From Tepidisphaeraceae bacterium (GTDB lineage Bacteria > Planctomycetota > Phycisphaerae > Tepidisphaerales > Tepidisphaeraceae): a stretch of 7,764 nucleotides of DNA. The notes under the pieces were generated by a model that had not been told where the DNA came from, made no database searches, and worked only from the letters and a program-made list of their open reading frames with translations. Made by a program: the position numbers and the translations under genes. The stretch spans positions 1-7,764 of the forward strand of contig JANWHF010000205.1 in the NCBI GenBank assembly GCA_025450555.1. The letters are read 5' to 3'. Each line of letters begins with the position of its first letter. The stretch's first letter is position 1. Shown in pieces: positions 4,709-7,764 of this stretch.

Positions 4709-5689
4709 TTGAAAGATCGTCAGACCATGTGCGGGTACTCCTGTGGTGTGAGAGGGACAGATTACTCCAGCCGAATCTTTTTTTTAATCGCGGCAGCTTT
4801 TCTTCTCTTAGCCGCCGGCTGCGCCCCGACCGTTCGGAGCGACAGTGTAATCAAGTTCCGCGAGGGCGTTGCACAAACACAAAAACAGGCGCGAATTGCA
4901 TTTCATGACGCCAATGCGCTGGCACGAGATGAGTCGATTCAATATGTACTTTCAACAACGCGGCCTGGCATCACTGAAAAGGATTTCACGCCGGCCTTAA
5001 GCTCCGATGCAATCGCTGAGTGGGACTCCGCATTTTCAGTGATCCAGTCCTACGCATCATCGCTCGAGCGATTGCTGTCCCCGAATCAGGTAACTCAATT
5101 CAGCGATGCTGCGGTAAATTTGGGATCCGAATTGAAAACGGGAAGTGTTGGCGCACAGATCAGTCCTGGTGTCGCCGCGGCTTTCACTCAATTTGGGCAG
5201 ATCCTGATTACTCTCAAAGCTGAATCGGATGCGCAGGCCGCCATGCGTAAGGCCGATCCTGGCGTGCAGTCGGTCTTGAACTCGATGGCCGATGCTATAG
5301 GTGGTAGCGATCGAACCGGCGTGAGGGGTACGGTGTGGTCGAATTGGGAGGCCAAACTGGCTGAGCAGCCTATTCGCGCATACTCCAATGCAGTCAGGAA
5401 CGGCAACAACCTGCAGCAGAAACGCGCTGCGATCGATTCCTTCCTGACCATGCTCGATGAGCGCGATGCTCAATTGGCGAGCCTGGCCAGCCTGCGACAA
5501 TCCATACTGCTGCTGGCTGCGGCCCACACATCGGCTGCGAACGGATCGGCAGCGGACGCCGCGCAAATCATCGGAATGATCAGTCAGCAACTGGACGAAA
5601 CGAAGACTCTCGTGCAGCAATTCACCGGCAAATCCACGTCAACAACTCGACCCACCAATTTATCTGCAACGGGGAATAGCAATGACTAA
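4709..5689 (+). CDS. Putative helical lipoprotein of unknown function
   Basis: This 326-aa protein has a lipoprotein signal peptide: a positively charged N-region, a hydrophobic core (RIFFLIAAAFLLLAA, about residues 22-36) and the lipobox L34-A-A-G-C38, which predicts lipidation on C38 after cleavage by signal peptidase II. The mature part is Ala/Ser/Gln-rich and almost entirely helical: AQTQKQARIAFHDANALARDESIQ, AIAEWDSAFSVIQSYASSLERLL, AAIDSFLTMLDERDAQLASLASLRQSILLLAAAHTSA and IIGMISQQLDETKTLVQQF. The tail is a short Ser/Thr-rich, probably disordered end. This suggests a periplasm-facing helical bundle anchored to a membrane. TTG 4709 is chosen for the AGGGAG 5 bases upstream; ATG 4727 would shorten the n-region by six residues. 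The last 8 nt overlap the next gene. I do not recognise the family. Its neighbours suggest it forms part of an envelope complex. Confidence 0.78.
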   Translation: MKDRQTMCGYSCGVRGTDYSSRIFFLIAAAFLLLAAGCAPTVRSDSVIKFREGVAQTQKQARIAFHDANALARDESIQYVLSTTRPGITEKDFTPALSSDAIAEWDSAFSVIQSYASSLERLLSPNQVTQFSDAAVNLGSELKTGSVGAQISPGVAAAFTQFGQILITLKAESDAQAAMRKADPGVQSVLNSMADAIGGSDRTGVRGTVWSNWEAKLAEQPIRAYSNAVRNGNNLQQKRAAIDSFLTMLDERDAQLASLASLRQSILLLAAAHTSAANGSAADAAQIIGMISQQLDETKTLVQQFTGKSTSTTRPTNLSATGNSND

Positions 5690-6074
5690 CGCCACTTCCA
5701 CGGGAACCACGACGGCAACTGACCCTCAAGCCAATCCCGACCTGCAAACTCTGCACGACTCTTTGATTGCCCTGGTGTCGCAACTGGCTGATGCCATTGG
5801 CACAGCACCGGATTCCGACACCGTAGATGCCATCACTACAGAAATATCTGAAGTAAACCACCGGGTAAATCTCGTCGGAAATCTTCTGTTCACCCAGCAG
5901 AGCGCAAAAATCACGATCAAAGTGAAAAGTGTGACAGACGCGACATCGGATGTGGAAAGAGACATTTCGCAAATCTCCTCCGCAACCGACGCGATCAAAA
6001 CCATGACCCAATTTCTTGTTCTTGTTGATAAAGCGATCGATACCGCCAAGCTGGTGGGTGCGGCTGTAGCGTGA
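5682..6074 (+). CDS. Small helical protein of unknown function
   Basis: This 130-aa protein has no signal peptide or clear transmembrane segment. A Thr/Ala-rich disordered N-terminus (residues 2-17) precedes three long predicted helices: LQTLHDSLIALVSQLADAIG, DTVDAITTEISEVNHRVNLVGNLLFTQQSAKITIKVKSVTDATSDVERDISQISSATDAI (heptad-like) and MTQFLVLVDKAIDTAKLVGAAVA. The spacing of Val/Ile/Leu suggests a coiled coil or helical bundle, possibly oligomeric. The terminal helix is moderately hydrophobic and could lie against the membrane protein encoded next. ATG 5682 overlaps the lipoprotein stop by 8 nt and has GGGGA six bases upstream, so coupled translation is likely. No enzymatic motif is visible and I cannot name the family. 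Most likely it is an accessory or scaffold subunit acting with its two neighbours. Confidence 0.75.
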   Translation: MTNATSTGTTTATDPQANPDLQTLHDSLIALVSQLADAIGTAPDSDTVDAITTEISEVNHRVNLVGNLLFTQQSAKITIKVKSVTDATSDVERDISQISSATDAIKTMTQFLVLVDKAIDTAKLVGAAVA

Positions 6075-6101
6075 TGCTTGCAATGAAGATCCAGGTTGCC
6101 G

Positions 6102-7517
6102 ATGGCAGCGACAGTTCAAACGGCGATAGGCTCGCGTGGAGCACTACCCAGACCGGCTTTTGCGGCAAGCAATGTCATCTCGATGAGCAGACTGATGAAA
6201 TGGGCGATCTTTGGGATTATTCTGCTCGGGCTCGGGTTTCTCCCGGGATTGTGGCTTGGAGACAGGTACTGGCAGGCCGCGCCACAGACAGCCGCCCATC
6301 CCACCAGTGCGGTGCCGATCCAGGAAGCAACTGAAAAAGATCAGTACGTTCAATCCGTTCGCCGTGAGCCCTATGTTTTTGAGACGGCGACTGATTCGGC
6401 TGGAGTGGGCGATACCATCGACATTTATGTCGTCGGGCTTCGGGAGTGGATTACTGCCAATAAGACCCGGGCGCGTCACCTGGTCCCCAAGATTGATGGC
6501 AATGAGCTAACGGGTACCTATCCCATCCTCATCCAGGAACAGCAACCGACCAAGGAAGGATATCGCGTTGCGAAGTTGCAATATGTGCTGGAATTCAAGC
6601 CCGAATCGAGCACAGCATGGCTTCACCTGCTTCATCTTGGATGGAAGAGGAATGCAGAAATCTCGGTCTGCATCGAAGGCGGCAAAAAGATGGAGTCGCA
6701 CGTAACGGCTGCGAGCGGGTCGTTCAAATTCAGCCCGATGCAATGGTTTCAAGTGATGTGCGGCTTTGTGATTGTCATAATCGTGCTGGCCATTTTTCTG
6801 TATTTGGCACACAACACAAACATCCTTCGCGACGAGACTGCCCCCCTGCGGCCAGACCGGCGGCTGCCTTACAGCCTGGCTCGTGCCCAGATGGCCTTCT
6901 GGCTGTTTATCGTCGTCTCTGCATTTTTGTTTCTCTGGATCGCAACGGGTGGTGGCATAACGGCAATCAATGCGAAGGTGCTGGCATTGCTTGGCATCAG
7001 CGCCGTGACTGGATTCGCCGCCGCGGCTGTGGATGCGCCGAAAGGAAACTCCGCCTCTCCATTTGAAAACCTCCCGACCGTAAATCTGAATCAGAAGCGG
7101 TCGAAAATCGCCAGGGATTTAGAAGCCGAGCTGGATCAGCTTCTGCAACTTGTCCAGGCAAAGAAACAGGAGCAGGCTACCGAGCCGGCATGCGCCACGC
7201 TGTCGGAAGAACTTGTAGCACTGGAGGAGCGCGCCAAGACCGTGGAAAAACAGATCGGATATTTCAAAGTGCCTGCCTGGCGAGGCGTGATTACGGATCT
7301 CTTAAGCGAACATGGCGAGGTGAGCTTTCACCGGTTTCAAATGATGGTTTGGACCCTTGTGCTTGGGCTGGTCTTTGTACACGCTGTTGTGACGACCTTT
7401 TCGATGCCGGACCTCGACGGGACCCTGGTGGGCCTGATGGGAATCGTCGGAGGCACCTATATCGGATTTAAACTGCCCGCGACCCAGCTTCAGACTGGAG
7501 CGGCTGGCGCGAAATGA
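6102..7517 (+). CDS. Polytopic membrane protein with duplicated two-helix module
   Basis: This 471-aa protein is of unknown function. TM1 spans about 34-53. An extracytoplasmic beta-rich domain of roughly 160 residues follows (for example DTIDIYVVGLREWITANKTRARHL and AKLQYVLEFKPE), then TM2 (218-236). A loop leads into TM3 (264-282) and TM4 (291-310). A cytosolic charged coiled coil covers about 333-388 (KRSKIARDLEAELDQLLQLVQAKKQEQ...EELVALEERAKTVEKQI). TM5 (413-432) and TM6 (440-458) finish the protein. The TM3-TM4 and TM5-TM6 pairs look like an internal repeat: R261-A-Q263-M-A-F-W267 against R411-F-Q413-M-M-V-W417, then G298-I...T303 against G447-I...T452. I recall similar HRFQ...MGI-x-x-G-T-Y-x-G-F-K endings in uncharacterised membrane proteins. 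The start is uncertain: ATG 6102 has AGG six bases upstream, while 6183 or 6195 would begin just before TM1. It follows the helical protein by 27 bases and is probably co-transcribed. Confidence 0.82.
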   Translation: MAATVQTAIGSRGALPRPAFAASNVISMSRLMKWAIFGIILLGLGFLPGLWLGDRYWQAAPQTAAHPTSAVPIQEATEKDQYVQSVRREPYVFETATDSAGVGDTIDIYVVGLREWITANKTRARHLVPKIDGNELTGTYPILIQEQQPTKEGYRVAKLQYVLEFKPESSTAWLHLLHLGWKRNAEISVCIEGGKKMESHVTAASGSFKFSPMQWFQVMCGFVIVIIVLAIFLYLAHNTNILRDETAPLRPDRRLPYSLARAQMAFWLFIVVSAFLFLWIATGGGITAINAKVLALLGISAVTGFAAAAVDAPKGNSASPFENLPTVNLNQKRSKIARDLEAELDQLLQLVQAKKQEQATEPACATLSEELVALEERAKTVEKQIGYFKVPAWRGVITDLLSEHGEVSFHRFQMMVWTLVLGLVFVHAVVTTFSMPDLDGTLVGLMGIVGGTYIGFKLPATQLQTGAAGAK

Positions 7518-7519
7518 AA

Positions 7520-7549
7520 GCCGACGCATTGCAATTTCGGGCGGTCGGC
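7520..7549 (+). terminator. Weak stem-loop after the membrane-protein gene
   Basis: GCCGAC (7520-7525) pairs perfectly with GTCGGC (7544-7549) around an 18-base loop, starting 3 bases after the stop codon at 7515-7517. A T-rich but broken stretch (TTGAATTGTT) follows. It could end the three-gene operon before the DUF3891 gene, but the loop is long and the stem is short, so the call is weak. Confidence 0.25.
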
Positions 7550-7566
7550 GTTGAATTGTTCGTTGC

Positions 7567-7764
7567 ATGATCCGGCACCGCCAAGGCGACCAATTTCTTT
7601 TGTTTACCCAGGACGATCACGCCCGGCTCTCCGGCGCGATGGCCAGCCATATCGGCAATGAGCGGTTTGCGCGGCCGGAGCCGTTGGAGGTGGTCGTTAC
7701 CGGCATCGGCATGCATGACTGCGGGTGGCCGGTGCATGATGAGGAGCCGACGCTGAATGCGCAG
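7567..7764 (+). CDS. DUF3891 family protein (partial, 3' end outside window)
   Basis: Only the first 66 residues are present; the frame runs off the window end without a stop. The opening MIRHRQGDQFLLFTQDDHARLSGAMA closely fits the start of DUF3891 proteins, which I recall as M-I-x-R-x-x-G-D...L-x-T-Q-x-D-H-A-x-L-x-G. Further on, I-G-M-H50-D51-C-G-W54 gives the conserved His-Asp pair followed by GW. Together with H18 and H28 this suggests a metal-binding helical fold of the HD-like type; the biochemical function of the family is not known to me. ATG 7567 is the only sensible start, since an in-frame TGA lies at 7552-7554 and no other start follows it. There is no good ribosome binding site. 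It lies 49 bases after the membrane-protein gene and may or may not belong to that operon. Confidence 0.85.
   Translation, partial: MIRHRQGDQFLLFTQDDHARLSGAMASHIGNERFARPEPLEVVVTGIGMHDCGWPVHDEEPTLNAQ

Noticed and set aside
5057..5620. 187-codon minus-strand frame opposite the lipoprotein
   Set aside because: The plus-strand product has a clear lipobox and operon overlap; the antisense frame has no supporting signals.
6071..6334. 87-codon frame starting at the end of the small helical gene
   Set aside because: It is a shadow of the membrane-protein gene; its composition becomes irregular and it shares no features with the neighbouring products.
1..7764. CRISPR array, tRNA or rRNA gene
   Set aside because: I saw no regularly spaced repeats of CRISPR type, no cloverleaf-like sequence with a CCA end and no rRNA core motifs.

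Overview
The window reads as a chromosomal accessory region from a fairly GC-rich, free-living bacterium. The taxon cannot be fixed from sequence alone. An Acidobacteriota-like or Planctomycete-like soil lineage is my best guess, because several genes resemble hypothetical families I associate with those phyla (a DUF433/DUF5615 pair and a DUF3891 protein), and because the first kilobase holds GC-rich intergenic repeats. This is inference, not an identification.

Layout. Positions 1-989 hold no convincing gene. They carry a spaced inverted repeat that may be the relic of an insertion-sequence end, a perfect GC-only hairpin with a second partial copy, and one copy of a dispersed-repeat-type sequence. 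A minus-strand gene (990-2066) encodes a 358-aa hypothetical protein with an N-terminal zinc-ribbon-like CxxC...CxxC motif. Divergent from it, on the plus strand, are three small hypothetical genes (2304-2756, 2753-3094, 3170-3679). The first two overlap by 4 nt (TTGA) and are probably translationally coupled. Next comes a 26-bp perfect palindrome (3842-3867), then a type II toxin-antitoxin pair: a DUF433 antitoxin (3944-4186) overlapping a DUF5615 PIN-like toxin (4170-4478) whose C-terminal tail looks aberrant.

The most interesting part is 4525-7517. An inter-gene leader with possible RNA structure precedes three tightly packed genes: a 326-aa helical lipoprotein (4709-5689), a 130-aa soluble helical protein (5682-6074, 8-nt overlap) and a 471-aa polytopic membrane protein (6102-7517). 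The membrane protein has an extracytoplasmic domain and a duplicated two-helix membrane module around a coiled coil. The arrangement suggests a three-part envelope-associated complex of unknown function. The window ends inside a DUF3891 gene (7567 onward).

How the genes work together: the DUF433/DUF5615 genes form a self-contained toxin-antitoxin module. The lipoprotein, helical protein and membrane protein are probably one operon and one complex. The small hypothetical cluster at 2304-3679 is probably co-transcribed, but I cannot assign its function. The toxin-antitoxin pair, the short unknown genes, the palindromes and the possible IS relic together make this look like an accessory or recombination-prone segment.
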